A DNA stretch of 64,000 nucleotides from SBBG01 sp033717875 (GTDB taxonomy: Bacteria; Pseudomonadota; Gammaproteobacteria; Ga0077554; Ga007554), in the NCBI GenBank assembly GCA_033717875.1, contig JADDKJ010000013.1, positions 15,011 through 79,010 of the forward strand. Direction: 5' to 3'. The notes under the pieces were generated by a model, which worked only from the letters and a program-made list of their open reading frames with translations, was not told the origin of the DNA and did no database searches. The translations under genes were made by a program, and so were the position numbers. Below, one piece after another: positions 35,551 through 45,447 of this stretch (its first letter is position 1; each line of letters opens with the position of its first letter).

Positions 35551-36539
35551 GCGGCCATCTCCAGGTCCGCGCCACTCTCCAGACGATCGAAGAACTCACG
35601 CGTCAGGGCGAGCTGTTCCTCTATCGTTTCCAGCTTGTTGACGGCGCGACGGAAAGCGGCGCCGCCCGGCTGGCCCTTGCTATACCAGGAAATGTGCTTG
35701 CGCGCCATGTGCACGCCGGTGCGCTCGCCGTAGAAATCGTACAGCCGGTGCAGGTGATTGAGCATGATCTGGCGGATCTCCGCGACGGACGGATCGGGCA
35801 GCAGCTCGCCCGTTTTCAGATAATGACCGACAATACGGAACAACCACGGACGGCCCTGCGCCGCGCGGCCGATCATCACGGCATCGACGCCGGTGTAGTC
35901 GAGCACGAATCTGGCCTTCTCCGGCGTCGTGATGTCGCCGTTGGCGATCACCGGAACGCTGATGGCAGCCTTGATCGCGGCGATGGTGTCATATTCCGCC
36001 TCGCCGGTGTAACCGCAAGCGCGAGTACGGCCATGCACGGCCAGCGCCCGAACGCCCGCCTGCTCGGCGAGGCGGGCGACAGCCACAGCGTTCCGATGAC
36101 TTTTGTCCCAGCCGGTGCGGATCTTGAGGGTAACCGGCACATCGACCGCGGAGACCACGGCATCGAGGATGCGCCCCACCAAAATCTCGTTTTGCAACAA
36201 GGCGGAGCCAGCCATCACATTGCACACCTTCTTCGCCGGACAACCCATGTTGATGTCGATGATCTGCGCGCCGTTGTCCACATTATACCGCGCCGCCTCG
36301 GCCATCATCGCCGGATCGGCCCCGGCAATCTGCACCGACTTGGGCTCCGTCTCCCCCTCGTGATTGGCGCGGCGCAGCGTCTTGGCGCTGCCCCACAGCA
36401 GCGAATTGGAAGTCACCATCTCGGACACCGCCATCCCCGCCCCCTGCTCCTTGCACAACTGCCGGAACGGCCGGTCGGTCACCCCGGCCATCGGCGCGAG
36501 GATCAGATTATTGGGAAGATGGTAAGGACCGATGTGCAT
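35547..36539 (-). CDS. dusB: tRNA-dihydrouridine synthase B
   Basis: FMN-dependent reductase that forms dihydrouridine in tRNA. Conserved LAPMAGVTDRPFRQLC (15-30), INMGCPAKKVCN with the catalytic cysteine region (96-108), KIRTGWDKSHRN, and VMIGRAAQGRPWLF. 330 residues, first gene of dusB-fis-purH. Confidence 0.97.
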   Translation of the reverse strand: MHIGPYHLPNNLILAPMAGVTDRPFRQLCKEQGAGMAVSEMVTSNSLLWGSAKTLRRANHEGETEPKSVQIAGADPAMMAEAARYNVDNGAQIIDINMGCPAKKVCNVMAGSALLQNEILVGRILDAVVSAVDVPVTLKIRTGWDKSHRNAVAVARLAEQAGVRALAVHGRTRACGYTGEAEYDTIAAIKAAISVPVIANGDITTPEKARFVLDYTGVDAVMIGRAAQGRPWLFRIVGHYLKTGELLPDPSVAEIRQIMLNHLHRLYDFYGERTGVHMARKHISWYSKGQPGGAAFRRAVNKLETIEEQLALTREFFDRLESGADLEMAA

Positions 36540-36550
36540 ATTCTAGTCGA

Positions 36551-36566
36551 GGCGGGCAGACCCGCC
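36551..36566. promoter_or_regulatory. GC-rich hairpin in the dusB-fis leader
   Basis: GGCGGG-CAGA-CCCGCC, 12-27 bases upstream of the dusB ATG on the minus strand. A six-bp GC stem so close to the start could affect translation. The rest of the interval to 36803 holds a CATGCCGGCATG palindrome near 36740 but no gene. Confidence 0.4.
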
Positions 36567-36803
36567 GGAAATTCGGGAAAAAGGGGAATGATACCCTTTA
36601 ATTGGCCGTGGATAAAGGCGTGCGCGGCAAAACCATCCCAACGGCTGCACCCCGCTACGATCTCCCCGCAAGCGAGCAAGAGGACGGAGGGCGGATGTAT
36701 TTGCCGCCGGCTTGATGACATAAAATAGCGTACTGCCATGCCGGCATGCAAAAAAACCGGCACACTACCCAAAGGCCAATGATCCGCCCCGGAGCGGCTT
36801 TAC

Positions 36804-37688
36804 ATGTACCCCGAAAATCGAGCCCATGGCGCGTTGCTCGCCATCGCCGCCGCTTTCATGTTCGCCGCCATGGGCGCCGTCATCAAGGCCGCATCGGCGC
36901 ATCTGCCTAATGAAATGGTGGTGTTCTTCCGCAATTTCTTCGGCCTGCTGGCGCTACTGCCGTGGTTGTTGCGCGGCGGGGTGCGCGCCCTGGCGACGCA
37001 GCGTTTCGGCTCTCATCTGACGCGCTCGCTGGCCGGTCTTGCGGCCATGTACTGCTTCTTCTACGCCATCGCCAAGCTGCATCTGGCCGAGGCTGTGCTG
37101 CTCAATTTCACCGCCCCACTGTTCATCCCCTTCATTGCCCTGTTGTGGCTGCATGAGCGAGTGGAGCGCAATGTGTGGTGGGCGATCATCGTGGGCTTCT
37201 TAGGTATCGCCCTGATCCTCAAGCCCGGCATGGATATCTTCTCCCCGGCGGCGCTGATCGGCCTGGCCTCCGGGGCGCTGGCGGCGTTCGCCATGGTCAA
37301 TATCCGCCGCATGTCGGAAACCGAGCCGACCACACGCATCGTGTTCTATTTCAGCACCGTCAGCGTCATCGTCTCGGCACTGCCATTGCTATGGCGATGG
37401 CAAACACCCGGCCCGGAGGCGCTGGGGCTGATGGTGGTGGCGGGCATCTTCGCCACCAGCGGCCAATTGCTGCTGACGCGCGGCTATGCCCTCGCCCCGG
37501 CAGCGCTGGTGGGACCGTTCACCTATAGCTCGGTAGTGTTCGCGGCGCTGTTCGGCTGGCTGCTATGGGAAGAGATGCCGGATGCGCTGAGCCTGGCGGG
37601 GGCGGTGCTGGTGTGCCTGGCGGGGATCATGGCGATGCGGAAGACCGAAATGGCGGTCGCCGGACGCGCCACGCCGAAATCGAGATAA
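36804..37688 (+). CDS. EamA/DMT-family transporter
   Basis: A 294-residue ten-helix EamA transporter with two repeats (ALLAIAAAFMFAAMGAVIKA at the N-terminus; AALIGLASGALAAFAMVNIRR beginning the second). It resembles the RarD/YdcZ-like general metabolite exporters; the substrate is unknown. It is not closely similar to the other EamA protein at 3558-4442. Divergent from dusB. Confidence 0.87.
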   Translation: MYPENRAHGALLAIAAAFMFAAMGAVIKAASAHLPNEMVVFFRNFFGLLALLPWLLRGGVRALATQRFGSHLTRSLAGLAAMYCFFYAIAKLHLAEAVLLNFTAPLFIPFIALLWLHERVERNVWWAIIVGFLGIALILKPGMDIFSPAALIGLASGALAAFAMVNIRRMSETEPTTRIVFYFSTVSVIVSALPLLWRWQTPGPEALGLMVVAGIFATSGQLLLTRGYALAPAALVGPFTYSSVVFAALFGWLLWEEMPDALSLAGAVLVCLAGIMAMRKTEMAVAGRATPKSR

Positions 37689-37740
37689 CTCATTGATGAT
37701 GCCCTTGGCATGAAAAAAAATCGCCGCATACTGTTTCCCT

Positions 37741-37905
37741 GCGACGCCCGAATGCCGCGACCCCTTCGATCTGCCATTCCTACAGCTTGCCGTCACGGGC
37801 AAAGCCGATTATCTCGTGAGCGGCGACCAGGACTTGTTGAACCTTGCCGGCCAGCTTGCCTGCTCTATCGTCACCGCTGATCAATTCATGAAAGCGCTGA
37901 GATGA
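37741..37905 (+). pseudogene. Remnant of a PIN-domain toxin gene
   Basis: The plus strand reads CRDPFDLPFLQLAVTGKADY, then LVSGDQDLLNLAG and IVTADQFMKALR and a stop at 37905. This is the C-terminal third of a PIN-domain (VapC-like, COG1569) nuclease, including the two conserved aspartates of D-x-x-F and SGDQD. The N-terminal part is gone: the frame closes at 37711-37713. No antitoxin gene remains. Confidence 0.7.
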
Positions 37906-37929
37906 GCAGGGTCGGGCCAGAAGCCATTC

Positions 37930-38709
37930 TCAGAAAAACGCAAACTCGAAACTGACCGCATTCTGCCCAGGATCGACCAGCTCCAGCGTCACCTCGACCG
38001 GTTTGCCCGGCAGCATGCCTTTCTTGATGGGGATGTCTTTGCCAAGATACTCAAACGACTGAAATCGCCGCATCGCCACGGTCTGTCCCGCCACGTTCGA
38101 CAAGCTCAATTGCAGCACCGGATAAGGCTGGGGAAACGGCGCGTTGTTGATCAGAGCCGCTCGCACCAACAAGGCATTCGCCGCACTTGGATGGCTGCGC
38201 AGATCGCGGTTGACCAAACTGAGGCGGCTCACATCACGCCGCAGCGGAATCTCGCAGCCCATGACTTCGCACATCGTCTCCAGGGCCGGCCGCAGCTCGG
38301 GGTAACGGGCCAGATCGTCGCGATAGAAATAGACGTATTGCCCGGCCAGCAGCAGGATCAGCGACAAGTTCAGCGCCGCCCAGGCCAGCGTGCCTGCCCA
38401 GCCGCGCTTTTCCCCGGCGGCCAACACGCGCTCGGCGGCGGCAACGGGCGGAGCGTGGACGATATCGAAAACTTCTTCGCCCTCCCTGGCGGCGATCAGT
38501 GGCGTGGCGGCGGGCGATATGGCGAGCGGCGGCGGGGGAGCGGCAACTACAGGCTGGGAGACGGTCAGCCGATTGGCGTCGTCCGCCAGATGTTCCAGCG
38601 CATCGAACGCCGCGCGGCACTGGCCGCAACGCACCCTGCCCTGTTTCGCGGCGAGCTGTTCGGCGGTGATTCTGAAGACGGCTTTACAGCGGGGACAGAG
38701 GGTATACAT
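37930..38709 (-). CDS. Zinc-ribbon/DUF3426 membrane protein
   Basis: A 259-residue protein with an N-terminal zinc ribbon (CPRCKAVF...RVRCGQCRAAF), a proline-rich linker (about 50-75), one transmembrane helix (about 107-128) and a C-terminal DUF3426 domain (LETMCEVMGCEIPLRRDVSRL...). Function unknown; it accompanies prmA in many Betaproteobacteria. It begins 30 bp after prmA and is probably in its transcript. Confidence 0.88.
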   Translation of the reverse strand: MYTLCPRCKAVFRITAEQLAAKQGRVRCGQCRAAFDALEHLADDANRLTVSQPVVAAPPPPLAISPAATPLIAAREGEEVFDIVHAPPVAAAERVLAAGEKRGWAGTLAWAALNLSLILLLAGQYVYFYRDDLARYPELRPALETMCEVMGCEIPLRRDVSRLSLVNRDLRSHPSAANALLVRAALINNAPFPQPYPVLQLSLSNVAGQTVAMRRFQSFEYLGKDIPIKKGMLPGKPVEVTLELVDPGQNAVSFEFAFF

Positions 38710-38739
38710 GGCGACAGCGGCGTCCTTTCACGCGGTGTT

Positions 38740-39627
38740 TCAGGCGACTTCCATTCTTACACCCGACAACCGCACCCATTCCTCCCGTTCCGCCTGCGGC
38801 TCCATGACGAACCAGCGCCGGTAATGCCGGGCGACCTCTTCGGCCTGGCTGGCGAGTATGCCGGACAGGACGATGCCGCCGCCGGGGCGCACTCGCTCGG
38901 CAAACAGCGGTGCGAGTTCGGCGAGGGGGCCAGCGAGAATGTTGGCGACGAGCAGGTCGGCGCACATTGCGGGCAGGTCTTTGGGCAGCACCACGTTGAC
39001 GATCTCGCTGACGCCATTTTTCTCCGCGTTGAGCATCGTCGCCTGCAACGCCTGCGGATCGTGATCGACCGCCCACACCCGCCGCGCGCCGAGTCTGGCG
39101 GCGGCCACGGCGAGGATGCCCGAGCCACAGCCATAGTCGATGACCTCGCCAGCGGCGAGGTCGTGCCGATCCAGCCATTCCAGACACAACGCCGTCGTCG
39201 GATGTGTTCCGGTGCCGAACGCCAGCCCCGGATCAAGCATGACATTCACCGCCGCCGGATCGGGCGGCGTGCGCCAGCTTGGGCAGATCCACAGCCGCTC
39301 GCCGAAACGCATCGGCTGAAAATTGTCCATCCAGGCGCGCTCCCAGTCCTTGTCTTCCAGCGGCGAGACACGGCAACCGGCCAACCCGGCCTGACCCAGC
39401 GCGCCGCGCAGATGATCGAGCACGGCCTCCACATCCACATCTGCCTCGAACAGGCCGACGACCTGCGTCTGCGTCCACAACGGCGTGGCGCCGGGCGGCG
39501 GCTCGTAGAGCGGCTGATCGGAGCCATCCTGAAAAGTCACGGCGCCGGCCCCCGCCTCGCTCAGCAGATCGCTGAGTTGCGGGGCGTTGCCGGGGGTGGC
39601 GTCGAGCTTGATTTGCAGCCAGGGCAT
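38740..39627 (-). CDS. prmA: Ribosomal protein L11 methyltransferase
   Basis: SAM-dependent enzyme that trimethylates ribosomal protein L11. ATG 39627 gives 295 residues beginning PWLQIKLDATPGNAPQLSDLL, close to E. coli PrmA (293); a longer frame to 39756 would read through the miniature element at 39632 and is rejected. SAM motif VIDYGCGSGILAVAAARLGA and the NILAGPLAELAPL motif are present. Its ribosome-binding region is supplied by the end of that element. Confidence 0.96.
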   Translation of the reverse strand: MPWLQIKLDATPGNAPQLSDLLSEAGAGAVTFQDGSDQPLYEPPPGATPLWTQTQVVGLFEADVDVEAVLDHLRGALGQAGLAGCRVSPLEDKDWERAWMDNFQPMRFGERLWICPSWRTPPDPAAVNVMLDPGLAFGTGTHPTTALCLEWLDRHDLAAGEVIDYGCGSGILAVAAARLGARRVWAVDHDPQALQATMLNAEKNGVSEIVNVVLPKDLPAMCADLLVANILAGPLAELAPLFAERVRPGGGIVLSGILASQAEEVARHYRRWFVMEPQAEREEWVRLSGVRMEVA

Positions 39628-39631
39628 ATAT

Positions 39632-39809
39632 CCTAAAAACCTCCGTTGGAACCTACTGCGAATGCCTAATACGCCGAATCTGCGCGAAAAAATCGCGAAA
39701 TCTGTCCTCACCGTAGCGCATGGCCACGGCTGCGGAATATTTCGCAATTTTTTCATCCATCTTCAGCGCCTTAGTCATTCTCGCTACGGTTCCAACGGAG
39801 GTTTTTAGG
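39632..39809. mobile_element. Miniature element with perfect 22-bp terminal inverted repeats
   Basis: A 178-bp element whose outer 22 bases (CCTAAAAACCTCCGTTGG... at 39632-39653) are exactly inverted at 39788-39809. The inner flanks also pair imperfectly (TGCGAATGCCTAATACGCCG against the complement of the GCGCCTTAGTCATTCTCGC side), so nearly the whole element is a long palindrome. It lies between accC and prmA within their transcript and starts four bases before the prmA ATG. No coding capacity and no clear target duplication. Confidence 0.8.
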
Positions 39810-39828
39810 GTTATCAACGTGACACCAC

Positions 39829-41169
<1,341 letters not shown>

Positions 41170-41172
41170 GAA

Positions 41173-41312
41173 GGGCACCTCTAAAAATTCGATCAAGCCG
41201 CGAGGGCAAGGCGGAAATGGGCGAAAAAGCGGAGTGTACACGGAGTACATGAGCATTTTGAGCACATTTCCAACGCCGCCATCGCGGCTTCAGCGGATTT
41301 TTAGAGGCGCCC
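41173..41312. mobile_element. Miniature inverted-repeat element, family B
   Basis: A 140-bp element with ends GGGCACCTCTAAAAATTC and inverted GGGCGCCTCTAAAAATCC, flanked by the perfect duplication TGAA (41169-41172 and 41313-41316). It separates accB and accC, which without it would be only about 15 bp apart. It is homologous along its length, in the opposite orientation, to 45210-45361. Confidence 0.82.
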
Positions 41313-41328
41313 TGAAGGAAGTTCATTT

Positions 41329-41778
41329 TCATTCGATGATAAACAGCGGTTCGCCGTATTCGACCGGCTCGCCATTCTCCACCAGGATGGCGGTGACCAC
41401 CCCGGCCTTGTCGGACTCGATCTGGTTGAGCATCTTCATGGCCTCGATGATGCACAGCACATCACCAACATTGACGCGGCCGCCGACCTCGACGAACGAT
41501 TTGGCGCCCGGCGAAGGCGCGCGGTAGAAGGTGCCCACCATCGGAGAGGTAACGGCATGGCCTGAAGGGGGTTGTGCGGGGGCCTCGGCAACCGATGCCG
41601 CCACGGCTGCGGCACCTACAGGAACGGGAGCGGATGCCGGGGCCTGCATCACCAGCGGCGCGGCGGACTGGCCGTAACGGCTGATGCGAACAGACTCCTC
41701 CCCCTCGCGGATCTCGATCTCCGCCACTCCGGATTCTTCAAGCAATTCGATCAGTTTTTTGACTTTGCGTATATCCAT
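41329..41778 (-). CDS. accB: Biotin carboxyl carrier protein of acetyl-CoA carboxylase
   Basis: A 149-residue carrier with an N-terminal helical part (DIRKVKKLIELLEESGVAEI), an Ala/Pro linker (about 40-75) and the biotinyl domain with EAMKM, biotinyl lysine K115. First gene of accB-accC. Confidence 0.98.
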   Translation of the reverse strand: MDIRKVKKLIELLEESGVAEIEIREGEESVRISRYGQSAAPLVMQAPASAPVPVGAAAVAASVAEAPAQPPSGHAVTSPMVGTFYRAPSPGAKSFVEVGGRVNVGDVLCIIEAMKMLNQIESDKAGVVTAILVENGEPVEYGEPLFIIE

Positions 41779-41809
41779 AGTTGATCCAAAAAATATCTAT
41801 ATCCAAGGT

Positions 41810-42250
41810 TTAGTCGCCGAGCCGCGCCAGCGCGGCCTGCAAGGCAAGTTCGTAGCTCTGCGCGCCCAAACCGCTGATGACACCAACCGCGATATCGGAG
41901 AAATAGGAATGGCGGCGGAATGCCTCGCGCGCGTGCACATTCGACAAGTGCACTTCGATGAATGGTATGCCGACGGCGCTTAGCGCATCGCGCAACGCCA
42001 CGCTGGTGTGTGTGAATGCGGCAGGATTGATGATGATGAACGCCACCGCCTCACCTTGGGCGGCATGCACCCGCTCCACCAGCGCGTGCTCGGCGTTGCT
42101 TTGAAAATTGACAAGGGCATGCCCTGCCGTCTGCGCGATCTGCTCCAGGCGCGCGTTGATCCCGGCCAGCGTCTCCCGGCCGTAGTGCTCGGGTTCGCGG
42201 GTTCCCAGCAGATTGAGATTGGGACCATGCAGGACGAGTATTTTCGCCAT
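41810..42250 (-). CDS. aroQ: 3-dehydroquinate dehydratase, type II
   Basis: Third step of the shikimate pathway. The 146-residue protein has LHGPNLNLLGTREPEHYG (8-25, with the catalytic tyrosine), FQSNAEHALVERVH and IINPAAFTHTSVALRDAL, and EVHLSNVHAREAFRRHS. Directly upstream of accB by 31 bp, as in many Proteobacteria. Confidence 0.97.
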   Translation of the reverse strand: MAKILVLHGPNLNLLGTREPEHYGRETLAGINARLEQIAQTAGHALVNFQSNAEHALVERVHAAQGEAVAFIIINPAAFTHTSVALRDALSAVGIPFIEVHLSNVHAREAFRRHSYFSDIAVGVISGLGAQSYELALQAALARLGD

Positions 42251-42388
42251 TTTTATCTTGTATCCCTTCCACCCGAATCAGGCAAGGAGCCATTTTGCAC
42301 GGCAAAAGATATTTTGTCCAGATCAGCGGAAATTGCCGAAAGTTCGGCGCAAATGCCGCCAATTTTGCTCAGGAATCAGTGGAAGCTG

Positions 42389-42958
42389 CTACAGCAAGGG
42401 CTTAATGGTCTGTTCCGCCAGCGACCGCGACATCTCCCCCATCTGGCCGTAGACGACCCGGCCCTTGCGGTCGACGATCACGGTGTATGGCAATACGCCC
42501 ATCGCATTGCCATACTGCTCGGCAATCACCATGGCATCGTCCTCTCCCACCAGAATCGGGTAGTTGATGCGCATTTTGGAGGATTTCAGGAATCCCTGAA
42601 TGGCCTCCACGTCATCGAACGCCACGCCGACGAATTGCAACCCCTGCGGGCCGTATTTCTTCTGCAAGTCGATGAAAGCCGGCATCTCGCGCAGGCAAGG
42701 CGGACACCAGGTCGCCCAGAAATTGATCACCAGCACCTTGCCGTCCCAGCCTTTGATATTGCGTGACACACCGTCCATATCAGGCAAGGCGAAGAGCGGA
42801 CGAACCGGATTGGACCCCTGTATGGCAGGCACCGGGCGCTTTTCCGCCGCCACAGCCTCGGGCGTCACCTCATCGAACACGCCATAGAGGTATTTGCTGC
42901 CCCAGGTGCCCAGCGCAAAAAGCAATGTCGCGCCCAATATCAATGCTGTCTTTTTCAC
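42389..42958 (-). CDS. TlpA-family thiol:disulfide protein
   Basis: A 189-residue membrane-anchored thioredoxin-like protein: signal anchor (about 4-22), then a periplasmic redoxin domain with the active site WCPPC (C85, C88) in NFWATWCPPCLREMPAF and the cis-proline region GVLPYTVIVD. Such proteins keep cytochrome c or other periplasmic cysteines reduced. It lies 15 bp after dsbD, its likely electron source. Confidence 0.92.
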   Translation of the reverse strand: MKKTALILGATLLFALGTWGSKYLYGVFDEVTPEAVAAEKRPVPAIQGSNPVRPLFALPDMDGVSRNIKGWDGKVLVINFWATWCPPCLREMPAFIDLQKKYGPQGLQFVGVAFDDVEAIQGFLKSSKMRINYPILVGEDDAMVIAEQYGNAMGVLPYTVIVDRKGRVVYGQMGEMSRSLAEQTIKPLL

Positions 42959-42973
42959 GTTCCGGCCTTATTC

Positions 42974-44845
42974 TCAAATAGCCAATGCCGCCGACAAATG
43001 GGCGCGAAACTCATCCGCTTCCAGAAATCCCATCAGACGGCGATCGCGGCGTTCCTGGCCATCGGCGCCGAAGAACAGGATCGAGGGTGGGCCGAATAGC
43101 CCGTACTGCTTGAGTAGGGCTTGATCCTCGGCATCATTGGCGGTGACATCCGCCTGCAACAACACCACATCCGCAAGCATCCGCCGCACGCCGCCATCGG
43201 CAAAGGTCTTTTTCTCCATTTCCTTACAGGACACGCACCAGTCGGCATAGAAATCGAGCATCACCGGCTTGCCGGAAGCCGCTGCCACCGCGATCTCGCG
43301 GTTCAGTCCCGCCAACCCCTTGACGGGCTTGAACGGCAAGGGACGCTCCGCCGCAGAGATACCCGCGGCGCCGCCGGTGAACTGCGTGCCGCGCAACGGC
43401 TGCAACACATCGCTGCCGCCGCCCGCCGCGCCGAACATCAGCAAGCCGCCGTAGATCAGCATCACCAGCCCCGTCCCCTTCCACAGCTTGCTCCAGCCGC
43501 TGGCCTCGAGAGGGAGCTTGGCCAGCGCGCCCATATAAACGGCCGAAATGATGAGCAGCACAGCCCACAGCACCATCGTCACCTGCGCCGGGATGATCCG
43601 CTCCAGCATCCAGATCGCCACCGCCAGCAGCATCACACCGAACACCGCCTTGATGGCGTTCATCCAATCGCCCGCCTTGGGCAGCAGCTTGCCCGCCGAA
43701 GCGCCGATCACCAGCAGCGGTATGCCCATCCCCAGGCTCAGCGCGAACAGCGCCGAGCCGCCCAGCACCGCGTCGCCCGACTGGCCGATATAGATCAACG
43801 CCCCCGCCAGCGGCGCGGCGATGCATGGCCCGACGATCAACGCCGACAACAAGCCCATCACCGCCACCCCGGCATGGCTGCCGCCGCGCTGGTGGTTGCT
43901 CATCGTCGCCAGCTTGCCCTGCCAGCTCGCGGGAAGCTGCAAGTCGTAAAAGCCGAACATCGACAGCGCCAGCAGCACGAACACTGCGGCAAAACTGCCC
44001 AGGATCCAGGGATTCTGGAACACCGCCTGGAGATTGCCGCCGAACAACCCCGCCAAGACACCGGCCACGGTATAGGCCACCGCCATCGCCAACACGTAGG
44101 ACAACGACAAGGTGAAGGCGCGGCGTGCGCCAACCCGCTCGCCCTGGCCCACGATGATGCTCGACAGGATGGGGATCATCGGGAACATGCAGGGCGTGAA
44201 CGCCAGCAACAAGCCGACGCCGAAGAAACTGAGCAAGGTCAGCGCCGTGTTGCCACTCGCCAGCGAACGGGCATAACGATCCTGCTCGGGGAGACCGGCA
44301 GCGCCGGTGTCGGCCGCCGGAGCGAAGGCGGAAGCGCCGGCGGGCAAGGTCAGCGCGATCCGCCTGGTGATCGGCGGATAACAGAAACCGGCGTCGGCGC
44401 AACCCTGGTAGCGGGCCTCGAGCATGATATTGGCGGGCGTCGCCGCAGCGCGCGTCACGGGCAGGTTGATGACGACCTGGTCGTGATAAACCTCCACCTG
44501 GCCGAAATTGGGGTCGCTCTTGAACTGCCCCTGCGGCGCGCTGAACTTGCCTAGACTGACGCCAGGCGCGTCTTTCAGATCGAAGCCGAATTTATTCTTG
44601 TATAGATAATACCCTTCCGCGATATCCCAGCGCGCGCGCACCGTGCCGCCGTTGACGGCATCGACGGAAAGGACGAAGGCGCGGTCGGGCTCGAGGAATT
44701 TTTCGTCCGCTTTCTTCAAGCCAAGACGTTCGCCCAAGGAGGAAATCGCCCCCATGACGCCCGACGACACCGGCTCATCGGCATAACCCGACGGCATGGT
44801 CAAGGCAGCGGCAAGAAGCCACATTATGGCGAACAGCCTATTCAC
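42974..44845 (-). CDS. dsbD: Thiol:disulfide interchange protein DsbD
   Basis: Transfers electrons from cytoplasmic thioredoxin to periplasmic thiol proteins. 623 residues: signal peptide (1-22), alpha domain with C149 and C155 (YQGCADAGFCYPP), eight-helix beta domain with C219 (FTPCMFPMIP) and the paired VGPCIAAPLAG, and gamma domain with C537/C540 (YADWCVSCKEME). All six redox cysteines are present. It overlaps cutA by four bases and precedes tlpA. Confidence 0.97.
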   Translation of the reverse strand: MNRLFAIMWLLAAALTMPSGYADEPVSSGVMGAISSLGERLGLKKADEKFLEPDRAFVLSVDAVNGGTVRARWDIAEGYYLYKNKFGFDLKDAPGVSLGKFSAPQGQFKSDPNFGQVEVYHDQVVINLPVTRAAATPANIMLEARYQGCADAGFCYPPITRRIALTLPAGASAFAPAADTGAAGLPEQDRYARSLASGNTALTLLSFFGVGLLLAFTPCMFPMIPILSSIIVGQGERVGARRAFTLSLSYVLAMAVAYTVAGVLAGLFGGNLQAVFQNPWILGSFAAVFVLLALSMFGFYDLQLPASWQGKLATMSNHQRGGSHAGVAVMGLLSALIVGPCIAAPLAGALIYIGQSGDAVLGGSALFALSLGMGIPLLVIGASAGKLLPKAGDWMNAIKAVFGVMLLAVAIWMLERIIPAQVTMVLWAVLLIISAVYMGALAKLPLEASGWSKLWKGTGLVMLIYGGLLMFGAAGGGSDVLQPLRGTQFTGGAAGISAAERPLPFKPVKGLAGLNREIAVAAASGKPVMLDFYADWCVSCKEMEKKTFADGGVRRMLADVVLLQADVTANDAEDQALLKQYGLFGPPSILFFGADGQERRDRRLMGFLEADEFRAHLSAALAI

Positions 44846-45174
44846 ACTCTATCTCTCTCTTTCGCACCATCAATCCAGGTCAGATAGGCGTCCAGCCCGG
44901 CATCAATGGAGACAGCGATAATCTCGGGAAGTTCATAGGGATGCGTGGACATTATTGTCTGTTCGATCTCGGTATACGCCTCGACCCGCGACTTGATCAG
45001 CAACAGATGCTCCTCGCCGCTCTCGCGCTTTCCTTTCCAGTAATAAATAGAGCGCATCGCGGGCAGGATGTTGACGCAGCCCGCCAGCCCCCGATCCACC
45101 AGGGCATTGGCCAGGGTTTCAGCACTTTCGGGAGTCGGGCAGGTGGTCAGAACGATGTGGTATTTTCCAGCCAT
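44842..45174 (-). CDS. cutA: Divalent-cation tolerance protein CutA
   Basis: A 110-residue trimeric CutA1 protein with LTTCPTPESAETLANALVDRGLAGCVNI (10-37), SIYYWKGK and THPYELPEI. ATG 45174 gives the family length; the longer frame reads through a miniature element. Cu tolerance is the historical role and the molecular function is not settled. First gene of cutA-dsbD-tlpA. Confidence 0.94.
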   Translation of the reverse strand: MAGKYHIVLTTCPTPESAETLANALVDRGLAGCVNILPAMRSIYYWKGKRESGEEHLLLIKSRVEAYTEIEQTIMSTHPYELPEIIAVSIDAGLDAYLTWIDGAKERDRV

Positions 45175-45209
45175 TATAGAAAGATACCGTATTCGGCCCA
45201 ATGGATAAA

Positions 45210-45361
45210 GGGCGCTTCTATAAATTCGCTGAAGCCGCGAGGGCGGCGTTGGAAATGCGCTCAAAATGCGGGGCCGGGAAGCGGCAGACTCCGTGTACAC
45301 TCCGCTTTTTCGCGCATTTCCGCCTTGCCCTCGCACCTTGATCGAATCTATAGAAGCGCCC
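45210..45361. mobile_element. Miniature inverted-repeat element, family B
   Basis: A 152-bp element with ends GGGCGCTTCTATAAATTC and inverted GGGCGCTTCTATAGATTC, flanked by the perfect duplication TAAA (45206-45209 and 45362-45365). Its reverse complement aligns over its whole length with 41173-41312 except for about 12 extra central bases. It occupies the cutA-groES divergent region, which to 45665 holds only this element, the groE promoter/CIRCE site and a family A element. Confidence 0.82.
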
Positions 45362-45390
45362 TAAAGAACGAGATTTTTTGCAAAAACCCC

Positions 45391-45418
45391 TTGACTCGGA
45401 AATTTTGCCGACTATCAT
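45391..45418 (+). promoter_or_regulatory. groESL sigma-70 promoter
   Basis: TTGACT (45391-45396), 16-bp spacer, TATCAT (45413-45418). The CIRCE operator follows directly, so the start site is inside it, as is usual for HrcA-controlled groE operons. Confidence 0.75.
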
Positions 45419-45420
45419 TG

Positions 45421-45447
45421 TTAGCACTCGCCGACGGGGAGTGCTAA
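45421..45447 (+). promoter_or_regulatory. CIRCE operator (HrcA site)
   Basis: TTAGCACTC-N9-GAGTGCTAA, a perfect match to the CIRCE consensus. HrcA binds it to repress groESL until heat shock. The last four bases (CTAA) also form the left target duplication of the miniature element at 45448. Confidence 0.95.

Noticed and set aside
39628..39756. Upstream extension of prmA to a 338-residue protein
   Set aside because: The extra residues translate the inverted-repeat element, and the family starts at ATG 39627.
43121..44554. Long frames opposite dsbD, hlyD and the GGDEF-EAL gene
   Set aside because: All are mirror images of well-supported genes and have no independent support.
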